Below, piece after piece: positions 53,483 to 62,896 of a stretch of 64,000 nt of DNA; position 1 is the first letter of the stretch, and each line of letters begins with the position of its first letter. The translations under genes were made by a program, and so were the position numbers. The DNA comes from Lachnospiraceae bacterium UBA1712 (lineage in GTDB: Bacteria > Bacillota > Clostridia > Lachnospirales > Lachnospiraceae): the NCBI GenBank assembly GCA_002317175.1, contig DCJA01000017.1:44866-108865 (forward strand), in the 5' to 3' direction. The notes beneath the pieces were generated by a model, which worked only from the letters and a program-made list of their open reading frames with translations, had not been told where the DNA came from and made no database searches.

Positions 53483-55459
53483 TTATTTCTGTCTCTGATC
53501 TTCTGGAATCTCAACACGAATTTCTTTTGTTCTGATTTCCTTTGTAATCTGAGCTACAAAGTCATCAAGAGACTTAACGCCCTCGTTGCCAGCATATCTT
53601 GAACTTACAGCAACATTGCCATCAGCTTCTTCTTTCTCACCAACTACTACCCAGTATGGAAGTTTATCAAGTCTTGCTTCACGAATCTTATAACCAATCT
53701 TTTCAGATCTGTTATCTACTGTCGCATCAACTCCATTTGCCTTAAGTTCCTTGCAAACCTTATTAGCATAATCAGCATACTTCTCAGAAATAGGAAGTAC
53801 TCTAACCTGCTCTGGACATAACCATGTTGGGAACTTACCAGCATAATGCTCAATGAGCCAAGCAAGTGTTCTTTCATAACATCCCATAGATGTTCTATGG
53901 ATAATCCAAGGAAGCGCCTTGTTACCATTTTCATCAATATAGTACATTCCAAACTTTTCTGCAGATGCACAGTCTAGCTGAATTGTTACCATTGTATCTT
54001 CTTTACCGTATACATTCTTAGCCTGGATATCAATCTTTGGTCCATAGAATGCTGCTTCGCCATCTTCTTCTGTAAATGCAACACCGTTCTTCTGAAGAAC
54101 ATTTCTAAGATATGACTGTGTATTGTTCCAGTATTCATCATCTCCAAGATATTTTTCCTTGTTGCTTGGATCCCATTTTGAAAGACGATATGTAACATCT
54201 CCATCAATACCAAGTGTCTTCATAACATAGTTACAAAGATCTGTACATCTTGTAAGTTCTTCCTCAGCCTGTTCTGGTGTAAGAATAATATGAGCCTCTG
54301 TAATTGTGAACTGACGAACTCTTGTAAGTCCATGCATCTCACCTGAATCTTCATTTCTGAAAAGTGTAGATGTCTCCGCCATTCTATATGGAAGATCTCT
54401 GTAGCTGTGCTGCTCATTCATATATACATAATACTGGAATGGACATGTCATTGGACGAAGCGCCATAACTTCTTTTCCGCCCTCTTCATCCTTATTAAGA
54501 ATAAACATACCATCCATGTAATGATCCCAGTGACCAGAAATCTTATAAAGATCTGACTTAGCCATAAGTGGTGTTCTTGTACGAACATAGCCCCACTCAT
54601 TATCTTCAAGGTCCTCAATCCATCTCTGAAGTTTCTGAATCATCTTTGTTCCCTTTGGTGTAAAGAGAGGAAGTCCCTGTCCAATTACATCTGCTGTAAG
54701 GAATAACTTCATTTCACGACCAAGCTTATTGTGATCTCTCATCTTAATATCTTCAAGATGTGCAAGATAAGCAGCCAAATCATCCTTGTTTGTAAATGCA
54801 CTACCATAGATTCTCTGAAGTCTTGCCTTATTAGAATCACCTCTCCAGTAAGCCATAGAGCTTGATGTAAGCTTAAATGCCTTAATACCCTTTGTGCTCA
54901 TAAGATGAGGTCCTGCGCAAAGGTCTGTAAAGCCTTCTCCCTGGCTATAGAAACTAATAACAGCATCTTCTGGAAGATCCTGAATAAGTTCTACCTTGTA
55001 TGGTTCAGCCTTATCTTCCATATATTTGATTGCTTCTGCTCTAGGAAGTTCAAACTTTTCAAGTTTGTTACCTTCCTTGATGATTTTCTTCATCTCTGCT
55101 TCAATCTTATCGAGTTCTTCTCTTGAAAATGGATTCTCTACATCAAAATCATAGTAGAATCCTTCATCTATTGCAGGTCCAATTGCAAGCTTAGCATTAG
55201 GATACAGTCTCTTAACTGCCTCCGCCAACACATGTGAGCAGGTGTGTCTTACCACTCTTAAGCCTTCAGCATCATTACCAGTTAAAATGCTAAGTGTACA
55301 ATCCTTATCTATAGTTGTTCTAAGATCAACAACCTTTCCATCAACTTCTCCAGCGCAGGCTGCTCTTGCAAGGCCTTCACTGATGTCAAATGCAATGTCA
55401 ATTACGCTTTTTGCTTCTGCATATTCTTTTACAGAACCATCTTTTAATGTGATTTTCAT
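53483..55459 (-). CDS. thrS: Threonyl-tRNA synthetase
   Basis: 658 residues from the ATG at 55459, chosen for its AAAGGAG site; the frame extends 11 codons upstream without one. Domains in order: TGS (1-60), the second additional domain with HTCSHVLAEAVKRLYPN, the class II catalytic core with MRPMTCPFQYYVYMNEQHSY-like motif and the zinc ligands, and the C-terminal anticodon-binding domain (VRVLPISEKYADYA). Full length. Expression is under a Thr-specific T-box in the leader. Confidence 0.97.
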   Translation of the reverse strand: MKITLKDGSVKEYAEAKSVIDIAFDISEGLARAACAGEVDGKVVDLRTTIDKDCTLSILTGNDAEGLRVVRHTCSHVLAEAVKRLYPNAKLAIGPAIDEGFYYDFDVENPFSREELDKIEAEMKKIIKEGNKLEKFELPRAEAIKYMEDKAEPYKVELIQDLPEDAVISFYSQGEGFTDLCAGPHLMSTKGIKAFKLTSSSMAYWRGDSNKARLQRIYGSAFTNKDDLAAYLAHLEDIKMRDHNKLGREMKLFLTADVIGQGLPLFTPKGTKMIQKLQRWIEDLEDNEWGYVRTRTPLMAKSDLYKISGHWDHYMDGMFILNKDEEGGKEVMALRPMTCPFQYYVYMNEQHSYRDLPYRMAETSTLFRNEDSGEMHGLTRVRQFTITEAHIILTPEQAEEELTRCTDLCNYVMKTLGIDGDVTYRLSKWDPSNKEKYLGDDEYWNNTQSYLRNVLQKNGVAFTEEDGEAAFYGPKIDIQAKNVYGKEDTMVTIQLDCASAEKFGMYYIDENGNKALPWIIHRTSMGCYERTLAWLIEHYAGKFPTWLCPEQVRVLPISEKYADYANKVCKELKANGVDATVDNRSEKIGYKIREARLDKLPYWVVVGEKEEADGNVAVSSRYAGNEGVKSLDDFVAQITKEIRTKEIRVEIPEDQRQK

Positions 55460-55509
55460 CTCTTTCTCCTTTGCTTCTAAACCTGAGTACATCTCTTCAT
55501 GGGCTTTTT

Positions 55510-55772
55510 AAAAATAAAAAAGCCCATGCACAAATACAATGTGCATGGGACGTAAATACTTACGCGGTTCCACCCGTGCTTGCCAAATCTGTTCTGCTAT
55601 TATCAATCAGCTTACCAGTCTTTAGCCACTCAATTGTTCCTGTAACGTAGGATTACGGACCGTATTGGGGTCACTCGGAGGTGGTTTTCACATTGTTTCC
55701 TGCCAGGAAGCTTCCAGCCCAGGCTTCCCTCTCTATGACATTTCACAAGCTACTGTCCTCGTCATCGTGTTA
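55510..55772 (-). promoter_or_regulatory. T-box riboswitch (Thr) of thrS
   Basis: The minus strand contains the T-box core GGGTGGAACCGCG, the AGAGAGGGA and GACAGTAGC Stem I elements, and a probable ACC specifier codon in GAAAACCACC. A terminator follows, with stem CCCATGCAC/GTGCATGGG (55523-55531 with 55541-55549) and a T-rich run. Uncharged tRNA-Thr should stabilise the antiterminator and switch thrS on. Confidence 0.92.
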
Positions 55773-55778
55773 ACGTAA

Positions 55779-55807
55779 ATTATGTATCAAAAAATCTTTC
55801 TCGTCAA
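55779..55807 (-). promoter_or_regulatory. Promoter of the thrS T-box leader
   Basis: Minus-strand -35 TTGACG (55802-55807), 17-base spacer and -10 CATAAT (55779-55784). Confidence 0.7.
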
Positions 55808-55821
55808 GATAATTTTCAGCC

Positions 55822-56904
55822 TTATAACCACTTTTTTAACTCATTTGCCATTAGATCCGCTGCCCTTCTCTGAGTAAATGGTGAAGGATGCCAATCCGCA
55901 GCAAATCCATCGTTTTCACCATTGTGTGGTTCAAAGTGAAATGCACTTATCTTATTGTCATCATTTTGCAGTTTAAAGGTTTCCACAACCCTCTCTATCG
56001 CAGGATACAAATCATCAAGCATTATTCCTAATGCACAAATGATATGAGCCTTTGGATTGCATTTTCTTATAGTCCGTAGAAAATCCAGATAAAGCTTTTC
56101 AAACTCAGCTATCTTTTCAGAGTCATCAACTGTATAACTAAAATCATTGGTTCCAAGATTTATTACAATTACATCAGCTTTTCTCTCAAACTCCCATTTG
56201 TAAGTCTGAGGCGCTATTCCTCTGAAATTATTATACGAATAAGCTACTATTTCATAATATGGTGGTAATAGTTCTTCCTTCTTGGGAACATTACAGTCAG
56301 GAGTCCATCCAGAAATTAATCCATGTCCGCTATATGATACCAGACTATAATCCACTCCCAGCTTTTCTGCAGCCATATATGCATATGCTCTTGAAGCATT
56401 TTCCGTACCAGTTGAAAATGGACATAATTCATGTTGGGTATCCACACCATATCCACAGGTAATAGAGTCACCAATAAACTCTACAAGCTTTTCTTTATTA
56501 GCAACAGGACTTGGAAGTTCATCTGCCTCTATTTCTATCTCGCCTAATCCAACTGAAGACATTCTTGGCTCTGATAGTTTAATAATCCTTACATTATGCT
56601 TAGCAATCGGAGTAGAAGGATCTTCTCCGTATACTACATAAGATTCCTTTTTATTTCTTATGGAAGTATCCAGCATAATATGCCCGTCAACTACAACCAT
56701 AACCCTGGCATGGTCTCTCCAGCGCATAACACCGCCATCGTTGTCTGTTGAACTGTCGCCTAAAAATGTTACCTTCAGCCAGGATCCCGTGTAGCTAAAC
56801 TCCACTCCACTTCCAGAGCAGCATAATAATCTACAGTCATCAAACATAATAGTTCTTCCAAGAACTTTTACGTATTCAGTTGTAGGAATAAATGACTTTC
56901 TCAT
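55822..56904 (-). CDS. CE2-type acetyl (xylan) esterase
   Basis: 360 residues with the two-domain layout of carbohydrate esterase family 2. An N-terminal jelly-roll domain (1-130) is followed by a C-terminal SGNH/GDSL hydrolase with FIGDSITCGYG (Ser147), NLGTND and ADWHPS (His339). It should remove O-acetyl groups from xylan or related oligosaccharides. No signal peptide, so cytoplasmic. Its ATG overlaps the stop codon of the GNAT gene by one base, making it the last gene of the sensor-xylanase-GNAT-esterase set. Confidence 0.88.
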   Translation of the reverse strand: MRKSFIPTTEYVKVLGRTIMFDDCRLLCCSGSGVEFSYTGSWLKVTFLGDSSTDNDGGVMRWRDHARVMVVVDGHIMLDTSIRNKKESYVVYGEDPSTPIAKHNVRIIKLSEPRMSSVGLGEIEIEADELPSPVANKEKLVEFIGDSITCGYGVDTQHELCPFSTGTENASRAYAYMAAEKLGVDYSLVSYSGHGLISGWTPDCNVPKKEELLPPYYEIVAYSYNNFRGIAPQTYKWEFERKADVIVINLGTNDFSYTVDDSEKIAEFEKLYLDFLRTIRKCNPKAHIICALGIMLDDLYPAIERVVETFKLQNDDNKISAFHFEPHNGENDGFAADWHPSPFTQRRAADLMANELKKWL

Positions 56905-57464
56905 TACTTATGTCCTAACACTTCTTCTCTTCTCTTTTTGGCTTCAGAATCCATAATGCTTCCGACAAACAAGCCTATTACTATTCCAATAACCATTCCA
57001 ACCCAGTTGCTTCCAATTACAATCCCAATAACCAGTCCGGCTATTACTCCAATATAGACATATAGTCCCAGCCATGCGCTCTTTGGCTTGGTAATGGAAA
57101 GAGTCTCAATGTGGTGTTCTGTGTTTCTATGTACAAATCCCGCTTTCTCCAGAGCATATCTGCATTTGTCGTTCTGATCTTCTGTAACAGCTTTTACTTC
57201 ATATATATCTCTAAAGCCAAATGCAAAATCCACCATCATCTTATAGACTTCAGTACCGTATCCTTTATTTCTGTATTCCTCATCGAGAGTAACACTAATT
57301 GGTACAGTACCCATCACTTTTTCTCCTGCAAATGTGAGACTGCCAATTACAACAGGCTTCTCATCTTTGGGCGTAAGTGTAATTGTCCACTGTCCTTCCC
57401 AGATATCAGCTTCATCAACCGGCTCAATTAATATCTCTTTTGTCTTTACAGTATATTTCCCCAT
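56904..57464 (-). CDS. GNAT acetyltransferase with C-terminal membrane hairpin
   Basis: 186 residues. Residues 10-120 are a GNAT fold with the acetyl-CoA loop region YRNKGYG near 79-85 and YALEKAGF. The C-terminal third has two glycine-rich hydrophobic segments (about 132-150 and 153-170) and a basic tail, forming a probable membrane hairpin like glycine-zipper proteins. GNAT enzymes are usually soluble, so a membrane-tethered version is unusual. It lies 11 bases after the xylanase gene and overlaps the esterase gene. Confidence 0.78.
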   Translation of the reverse strand: MGKYTVKTKEILIEPVDEADIWEGQWTITLTPKDEKPVVIGSLTFAGEKVMGTVPISVTLDEEYRNKGYGTEVYKMMVDFAFGFRDIYEVKAVTEDQNDKCRYALEKAGFVHRNTEHHIETLSITKPKSAWLGLYVYIGVIAGLVIGIVIGSNWVGMVIGIVIGLFVGSIMDSEAKKRREEVLGHK

Positions 57465-57475
57465 GATTATCCCTT

Positions 57476-58990
57476 TTATTTTTTAGTCTTTTTTATTGTA
57501 AATACTGCTGCTGCAAGACCTACAATTCCAGCGAGAATAATGACCAGTACTGTTGTAGAATCAGATGAATTATCTACCTGTGCTTCTACTGTATCATTGC
57601 CTGTGGCATTTTCATCAGTGACATTGCTATTGTCCTCAACAACTATCACATCTTCTACATCCAGGTCAGCTTCCTGCTCATCCACTTCAGTTTTCTTTAT
57701 CTGTGGCATGTCTTCGCCGCAAAGTGCATAGAAAAGTGGCTTAGCCTGATAATTATCATCAAATAACAGTGGGTACTGTCTGCTGCTTCCACTTGCAGCA
57801 CCACCTACATTGTTAGAACTCTGCAGCCATGAATTACAGTCTATAACACCCCACATGGTTACAGTTCTTATATTAATTCCCTCGTCGTGAAGTTCAGTAA
57901 GCCCTTTATAAATCTCCTTGAAATAGTAATACTGCTTGCGGTATTCCTTCTCAAGAGCTTCATCACTGCCATCAAGTGTAGAACCAAGTTTAACATCAAG
58001 CTCAGTAATCGATACACTTCCTGCTGCCTCAGCGTATCTTCTTGCTGCAGTCTTTACCTGACCACCTGTTGGCTGCTGAAGAGTGTAGTGTCCCTGCATT
58101 CCAAAGCCATCTAATCTGGTGCCTTCTGCTGCCTTTACGTCCTCAATAAGCTGAATGATTCCATTGGACTTAAGCGGAGTACACTCGTTGTAATCGTTAT
58201 AATACAGTTCAACATAATCAGGCGCATATTTGTTGGCAAACTTAAATGCATTAATAATATACTCATTGCTCTGGTATACTGCCCACCAGCTGGAATTAGA
58301 TCCATGAGTATCATTGTTTAAGCTTTCGCCATTTTCTTTTTCAGTACGATATGTACCTGTTCCATCACTTACCGCTTCATTAACTACATCCCAACCGTAG
58401 AAAAGATCTGGATACTTTGTTGTAAAATGAGTAAGCATCTCACTGATATACCATTCCTGACGCTTGGTCATCTCAGCCTTGCTTACATATGGCTCCTTCT
58501 TGTCATAATTCTCATGGAAGAACCATTCTGGAGTCTGTGAATGCCAAACAAGTACATGACCTCTAACCTTTATCTGCTTATCCGGATTCTGAGAATTCCA
58601 TTTAGCAATTACATCAAGCATCTTTTCAGCACGTGAATAATCCATCTTTGGAGCCATAAACTCTTCTCCATTGAGTTCATAGCTGATAAGCTCAGGAGCC
58701 TTACCATTGCTATATCCAAACATTGCATCCGGCTTAAGTTCATTGCCAAGAGTTACTGCATTAAAATGCTTTGTTACAAGCGCCATGAGGTTTTCATCCG
58801 AAAGCTCTGTTCCAACAATGGAAACTCCGGCATAAGTCTCTCCCTCAAAGGCCGCATCAAAAGAATCTCTGAGTGAGGTTATATCCTCCTCAATTACCAA
58901 ATCTGCTGCCTTAGCATCAATCCCTCCCATGACGATGCCTGAAGCAACTGTTGTAACTGCTATAAGCAGAGCCATTATCCTTTTTTTCAT
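57476..58990 (-). CDS. Membrane-anchored GH10 endo-1,4-beta-xylanase
   Basis: 504 residues. A signal peptide (1-28, ending near AKA) precedes the GH10 TIM barrel (about 35-425), with acid/base Glu205 in DVVNEAVSDG and nucleophile Glu330 in ITELDVKLG. An acidic Asp/Glu/Thr linker (about 435-478) leads to a C-terminal transmembrane helix (480-498) and a KKTKK tail. There is no LPXTG motif, so it is held at the cell surface by the helix. It cuts xylan outside the cell into oligomers. It is 41 bases downstream of the sugar-sensor diguanylate cyclase gene. Confidence 0.94.
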   Translation of the reverse strand: MKKRIMALLIAVTTVASGIVMGGIDAKAADLVIEEDITSLRDSFDAAFEGETYAGVSIVGTELSDENLMALVTKHFNAVTLGNELKPDAMFGYSNGKAPELISYELNGEEFMAPKMDYSRAEKMLDVIAKWNSQNPDKQIKVRGHVLVWHSQTPEWFFHENYDKKEPYVSKAEMTKRQEWYISEMLTHFTTKYPDLFYGWDVVNEAVSDGTGTYRTEKENGESLNNDTHGSNSSWWAVYQSNEYIINAFKFANKYAPDYVELYYNDYNECTPLKSNGIIQLIEDVKAAEGTRLDGFGMQGHYTLQQPTGGQVKTAARRYAEAAGSVSITELDVKLGSTLDGSDEALEKEYRKQYYYFKEIYKGLTELHDEGINIRTVTMWGVIDCNSWLQSSNNVGGAASGSSRQYPLLFDDNYQAKPLFYALCGEDMPQIKKTEVDEQEADLDVEDVIVVEDNSNVTDENATGNDTVEAQVDNSSDSTTVLVIILAGIVGLAAAVFTIKKTKK

Positions 58991-59031
58991 AATAATCCTC
59001 TTTCTCTTTTATATTAAGGCCAAAAGCCTCT

Positions 59032-60939
59032 CTATTCCTGTCCCTTCATCACTGCTTTGTTGGCATACATAGCCTCATCAGCTCTGTTAAAAACTTCTGA
59101 TATGTTGAAGTCCTCTTCACTGTTATATACTGTCATGCCAGAAGCAATAGAAATTCTTTCAAATACGGCCACTTCTTCCTGCTTAAGCCTCTCCATTTCC
59201 TTCTTCATACTATCTAACAGTTTTTCTCTTGCCTTAAAGTCATCATTCTCAAGAATAACCACAAATTCGTCTCCGCCAATTCTGTATACAGCACTCTTTT
59301 TGAATGTTCTACAGATTAGTCTGCAGGAATTGATAATATATTCATCTCCGGCTTCATGGCCAAGGTTATCATTGATTGACTTAAGATTATTAATATCAAA
59401 TACTGCCAGTGCGAATCGAGGCTTATATTCAGAACTTATCTTTGCCTGCAGTTCACCCAGCTTAGTCTCAAAAGCAGTTCTGTTCTTCACATGAGTCATA
59501 GCATCTGTTTCTGTCATCTGAAGCAGTCTCTGATTCAAGGCATCAAGCCTTAATTTCTGGAAGAAACGGTTCAGGATAATATTAAGACGTTCAAGATACT
59601 TTCTAAAAAGATAAGAATCCTTAATCTTACCAAAATCATCCCCAAATACTACATATCCTTCAGCAAACTCTCCATCATGCAATGGTGCAAATATGAAGAA
59701 TCGGTTTTCCTTGCTTACATTAAGCATCGGCACTAACTTAGAAGTTTCAAAATCAGCATTGCTTGATGCAAATCCCTTTTCTTTAGAATAAACCATATTC
59801 ATAGTATCTGGATAACCATCCATTCTGAGAGGTCTCTGATTATCATAGATTGATTTTTCAATCAGTGGATCGATCATTACACAGAAGGTATTTCCCTCAT
59901 ATTGAACATCATTATTATTCAGATTGGTAAATGCTTCCGTAAGATGACTAATGCTATTGCCTTGCATAATGGATCTTTCCATCTGGCTGAGCTTAAGATC
60001 AAAATTGGAAGTAAATATCTTTTCATCAAACTTATCTTTTCCAATTTTTCTTCTTATGGCATTAAAATCTTTTGCCTGCATACATCCACAGCTTTCAGAA
60101 GGAACAAACTCACATTCAACCTTCTGCACTCTATCTGCTTCCCTGCCTTCAAACAGATTGCATAGAATCTCTGCACATTTTCTTCCAATATTGTCAAATC
60201 TCTGATCTACAGAACAGATAGACGGATCATATAACTGTGCCAGAATCTCATTATCAAAACCGGTTACAATAACATCCTCAGGAACCTTAATTCCCAATTT
60301 GATTAGTTCCTTGCTTATAACCATAGCAAGGGTATCATTGGCGCACACGATTGCATCAGGATAAGCGTCACCTCTGTTAATTCTCTCCATAACATAGTTA
60401 TAGCCAATATATGGTGACCAGTTAGTATAACAGACATCTTCATCACTAAGTTCGAGATTATGCTCTTCCAGGACTTCTCTAATAACATTAAGACGACCAT
60501 TCGAATCCATATTCTCTGCTGAACCAGCTATAAACCAAACCTTCTTAACGCCATGCTCTTCTATAAGATGCTCTCCAAGCTTGCGTGTACCCACAGAATT
60601 GTCAGAACCAGCAAAATAGAATCTTTCATCCTCTTTTCCTGTATATATAACTGGTATCTGTGCTTCTATACAGCGTTCATTAATCTGCTCAAGAGTATTA
60701 GGAAAATCCAGTCCATTGGCAAAAATAAGTGCTGCATCAAAGTTATTCATATCAGGCAGATTGTATATATTTAGTTCACCATGCAAATCTGCGCTGTTTG
60801 GTCCATATACAGCGTGGCTTAAAAACAGATACAGATCAACTGACTGCTCCATTAAGCCTTCTTTAACACCAATCAGATATTGATAAAAAATCTCACCGGC
60901 CCATCCGGTGGAAAAAATAGCCACTTTTTTCTTATCCAT
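59032..60939 (-). CDS. LacI-type sugar-binding domain plus diguanylate cyclase
   Basis: 635 residues from the ATG at 60939, which has AGGGG seven bases upstream. Residues 4-275 are a periplasmic-binding-protein fold of the LacI/RbsB type (DAIVCANDTLAM, VTGFDN), without HTH and without signal peptide, so it works in the cytoplasm. An SCGC motif (283-286) and a GAF-like middle region (about 300-460) follow, then GGDEF with IGGDEF (554-559) intact. Binding of a cytoplasmic sugar is expected to tune c-di-GMP synthesis. The gene heads the xylanase, GNAT and CE2 esterase set. Confidence 0.87.
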   Translation of the reverse strand: MDKKKVAIFSTGWAGEIFYQYLIGVKEGLMEQSVDLYLFLSHAVYGPNSADLHGELNIYNLPDMNNFDAALIFANGLDFPNTLEQINERCIEAQIPVIYTGKEDERFYFAGSDNSVGTRKLGEHLIEEHGVKKVWFIAGSAENMDSNGRLNVIREVLEEHNLELSDEDVCYTNWSPYIGYNYVMERINRGDAYPDAIVCANDTLAMVISKELIKLGIKVPEDVIVTGFDNEILAQLYDPSICSVDQRFDNIGRKCAEILCNLFEGREADRVQKVECEFVPSESCGCMQAKDFNAIRRKIGKDKFDEKIFTSNFDLKLSQMERSIMQGNSISHLTEAFTNLNNNDVQYEGNTFCVMIDPLIEKSIYDNQRPLRMDGYPDTMNMVYSKEKGFASSNADFETSKLVPMLNVSKENRFFIFAPLHDGEFAEGYVVFGDDFGKIKDSYLFRKYLERLNIILNRFFQKLRLDALNQRLLQMTETDAMTHVKNRTAFETKLGELQAKISSEYKPRFALAVFDINNLKSINDNLGHEAGDEYIINSCRLICRTFKKSAVYRIGGDEFVVILENDDFKAREKLLDSMKKEMERLKQEEVAVFERISIASGMTVYNSEEDFNISEVFNRADEAMYANKAVMKGQE

Positions 60940-60988
60940 GTTCGTGCCCCTACACATTTTAATTTAAGAGCCAAAAACCCTTATAAAA

Positions 60989-61017
60989 AATATACCCTAA
61001 ACCAGCTATAAATTCAA
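60989..61017 (-). promoter_or_regulatory. Promoter of the sensor-cyclase/xylanase gene set
   Basis: Minus-strand -35 TTGAAT (61012-61017), 17-base spacer and -10 TATATT (60989-60994), about 50 bases before the start codon. Confidence 0.6.
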
Positions 61018-61023
61018 TCTAAT

Positions 61024-61060
61024 AAAGCCTTATGAATTCCTAAGAATTGCATAAGGCTTT
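61024..61060 (-). terminator. Terminator of the ABC importer operon
   Basis: Imperfect long stem AAAGCCTTATG.../...CATAAGGCTTT around a short loop. It lies 14 bases past the ATPase gene. Confidence 0.65.
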
Positions 61061-61073
61061 GTTGTTATGATAA

Positions 61074-61868
61074 TTATCCCAGTATTGCTTTGTCACTGGT
61101 GAATTCTTCACCGCTTACTTCCTCAAATTTATGTAGAAGCTGTTCAACAGTAAGCTGCTTTTTCTCTTCTCCCTTAATATCAAGGATAATTCGTCCATCC
61201 ATAAGCATTATCAGACGATTCCCATGCGCTATGGCATCCTTCATATTATGTGTAATCATCATGGTGGTAAGTTTTTCTCTGTTTACAATAAGCTCTGTCG
61301 TATCAAGAACCTTGGCAGCTGTCTTTGGGTCAAGCGCTGCTGTATGCTCATCCAGCAGAAGAATCTTTGGCTTCTGTAATGTAGCCATAAGAAGTGTAAG
61401 TGCCTGTCTCTGTCCACCTGATAATAGGCCAACCTTTGAAGTCATACGTTCTTCAAGTCCAAGATCAAGAATCTTCAGAAGTTCCCTGTACTCTTCTCTT
61501 TCCTTCTTGGTAATACCAGATTTAAGTGTTCTTCTGGCACCACGACGCTTTGCAAGAGCAAGATTTTCCTCAATATTCATAGTGGCAGCTGTACCTGTCA
61601 TCGGATCCTGAAATACACGTCCAAGATACTTGGCACGCTTATGCTCAGGAAGCTTAGTTACATCCTCGCCATCAATTATTATCTGACCTTCATCCACCAG
61701 CCAAACGCCTGCGATTGCATTCATCATAGTGGATTTACCAGCACCATTACCACCTATTACTGTTACAAAATCTCCATCCTCAAGAGTCAGAGAAAAATCA
61801 TTAAGCGCAACCTTTTCATTAACTGTTCCTGGGTTAAAAACCTTTGTTACATTTCTAATCTCAAGCAC
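61074..61868 (-). CDS. ABC transporter ATP-binding protein (TrpZ-like)
   Basis: 264 residues with Walker A GGNGAGKST (about 38-46), signature LSGGQRQAL, Walker B ILLLDEH and the switch His in MITHN. It energises the permease encoded directly upstream. The start is GTG at 61868, one base after the permease stop, with GGGAGG eight bases upstream. Partner types (ABC_sub_bind lipoprotein plus a single LivH-like permease) match the TrpXYZ family of aromatic amino-acid importers, but the ligand is inferred. Confidence 0.9.
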   Translation of the reverse strand: MLEIRNVTKVFNPGTVNEKVALNDFSLTLEDGDFVTVIGGNGAGKSTMMNAIAGVWLVDEGQIIIDGEDVTKLPEHKRAKYLGRVFQDPMTGTAATMNIEENLALAKRRGARRTLKSGITKKEREEYRELLKILDLGLEERMTSKVGLLSGGQRQALTLLMATLQKPKILLLDEHTAALDPKTAAKVLDTTELIVNREKLTTMMITHNMKDAIAHGNRLIMLMDGRIILDIKGEEKKQLTVEQLLHKFEEVSGEEFTSDKAILG

Positions 61869-61869
61869 T

Positions 61870-62790
61870 TTAGTTTCCTCCCTTCTTTACATTTGATTTT
61901 GTAAAATATCTGCCCTTCCAATAAGGAATTGCAAGGAATATAGCTACAACAAGGGCTGACAGAAGCTTAAGCAGGTCTGTATCTATACCCATCCAGATAA
62001 CTGTCTGAAGTACCAGATAGTAAAGAATAGAACCAAATGCAACGCCCAAAAGCTTCAGTCCAAAGTTTCTAAACACTTTTCCAAAAATCGCCTCACCAAT
62101 AATTACCGCAGCAAGTCCTATTACAATAGCTCCACGTCCCATGTTAATATCCGCAAAGCCCTGATACTGACTTAAAAGCGCACCGGAAAGAGCGACAAGT
62201 CCATTGGAAATCATTAATCCAAGAACCTTTGATGAATTAGTGTTAATACCCTGTGCTCTTGACATATTGCCGTTACAGCCTGTAGCACGGAGTGCACTAC
62301 CAAGCTCAGTTCCAAAGAACCAGTACAATATAGCGATAATGATAATGAGCACTATACAAACTACAAATATGGTGTTCTTATAGAATGCCACATCTTTGAT
62401 ATATCTTAACGAAACCAGAAGGTCGTATTTTCCTACATTAATAGCTTGGTTTGATTTACCCATTATCTTAAGATTAACTGAATACAAACCCAGCTGTGTC
62501 AGAATTCCTGCAAGTATTGCCGGTATACCCATAAAAGTATGAAATACTCCAGTAGCAAGACCTGTTATCATTCCAGCAATAATCGCCACCAGTAATGATA
62601 CATACACATTATTACCAGCCTGCATCATCATGATACATACTGCACCACCTGTACATAAAGAACCATCTACAGTAAGATCAGCAATATCAAGAATACGAAA
62701 GGTTATATATATTCCGATTGCCGCAATACCCCATATAAGGCCCTGTGCCACCGCACCTGGCAGTGCATTGAATAATGTCAAAATATCCAT
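61870..62790 (-). CDS. ABC transporter permease (TrpY-like)
   Basis: 306 residues from the ATG at 62790, preceded by GGAGG at five bases; the frame runs 13 codons further upstream without support. About eight transmembrane helices of the BPD_transp_2 (LivH/RbsC-like) fold, with GIAAIGIYITFRILDIADLTVDG near the N-terminus. A single permease gene implies a homodimer. It lies between the substrate-binding lipoprotein and the ATPase gene. Confidence 0.9.
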   Translation of the reverse strand: MDILTLFNALPGAVAQGLIWGIAAIGIYITFRILDIADLTVDGSLCTGGAVCIMMMQAGNNVYVSLLVAIIAGMITGLATGVFHTFMGIPAILAGILTQLGLYSVNLKIMGKSNQAINVGKYDLLVSLRYIKDVAFYKNTIFVVCIVLIIIIAILYWFFGTELGSALRATGCNGNMSRAQGINTNSSKVLGLMISNGLVALSGALLSQYQGFADINMGRGAIVIGLAAVIIGEAIFGKVFRNFGLKLLGVAFGSILYYLVLQTVIWMGIDTDLLKLLSALVVAIFLAIPYWKGRYFTKSNVKKGGN

Positions 62791-62846
62791 ATATTCCTCC
62801 AAAACATATAATAAATAAACGCTATACATCTATTTATTAAAATAGT

Positions 62847-62878
62847 AAAAAGGCAGTGAGTACACATACCCACCGCCT
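62847..62878 (-). terminator. Attenuating hairpin between binding-protein and permease genes
   Basis: Imperfect stem AGGCGGTGGG.../...CACTGCCT (62851-62878) followed on the minus strand by a short T run. Partial termination here would favour the binding protein, which is usually needed in excess. Confidence 0.55.
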
Positions 62879-62896
62879 ATATTACTATAAAATCAA

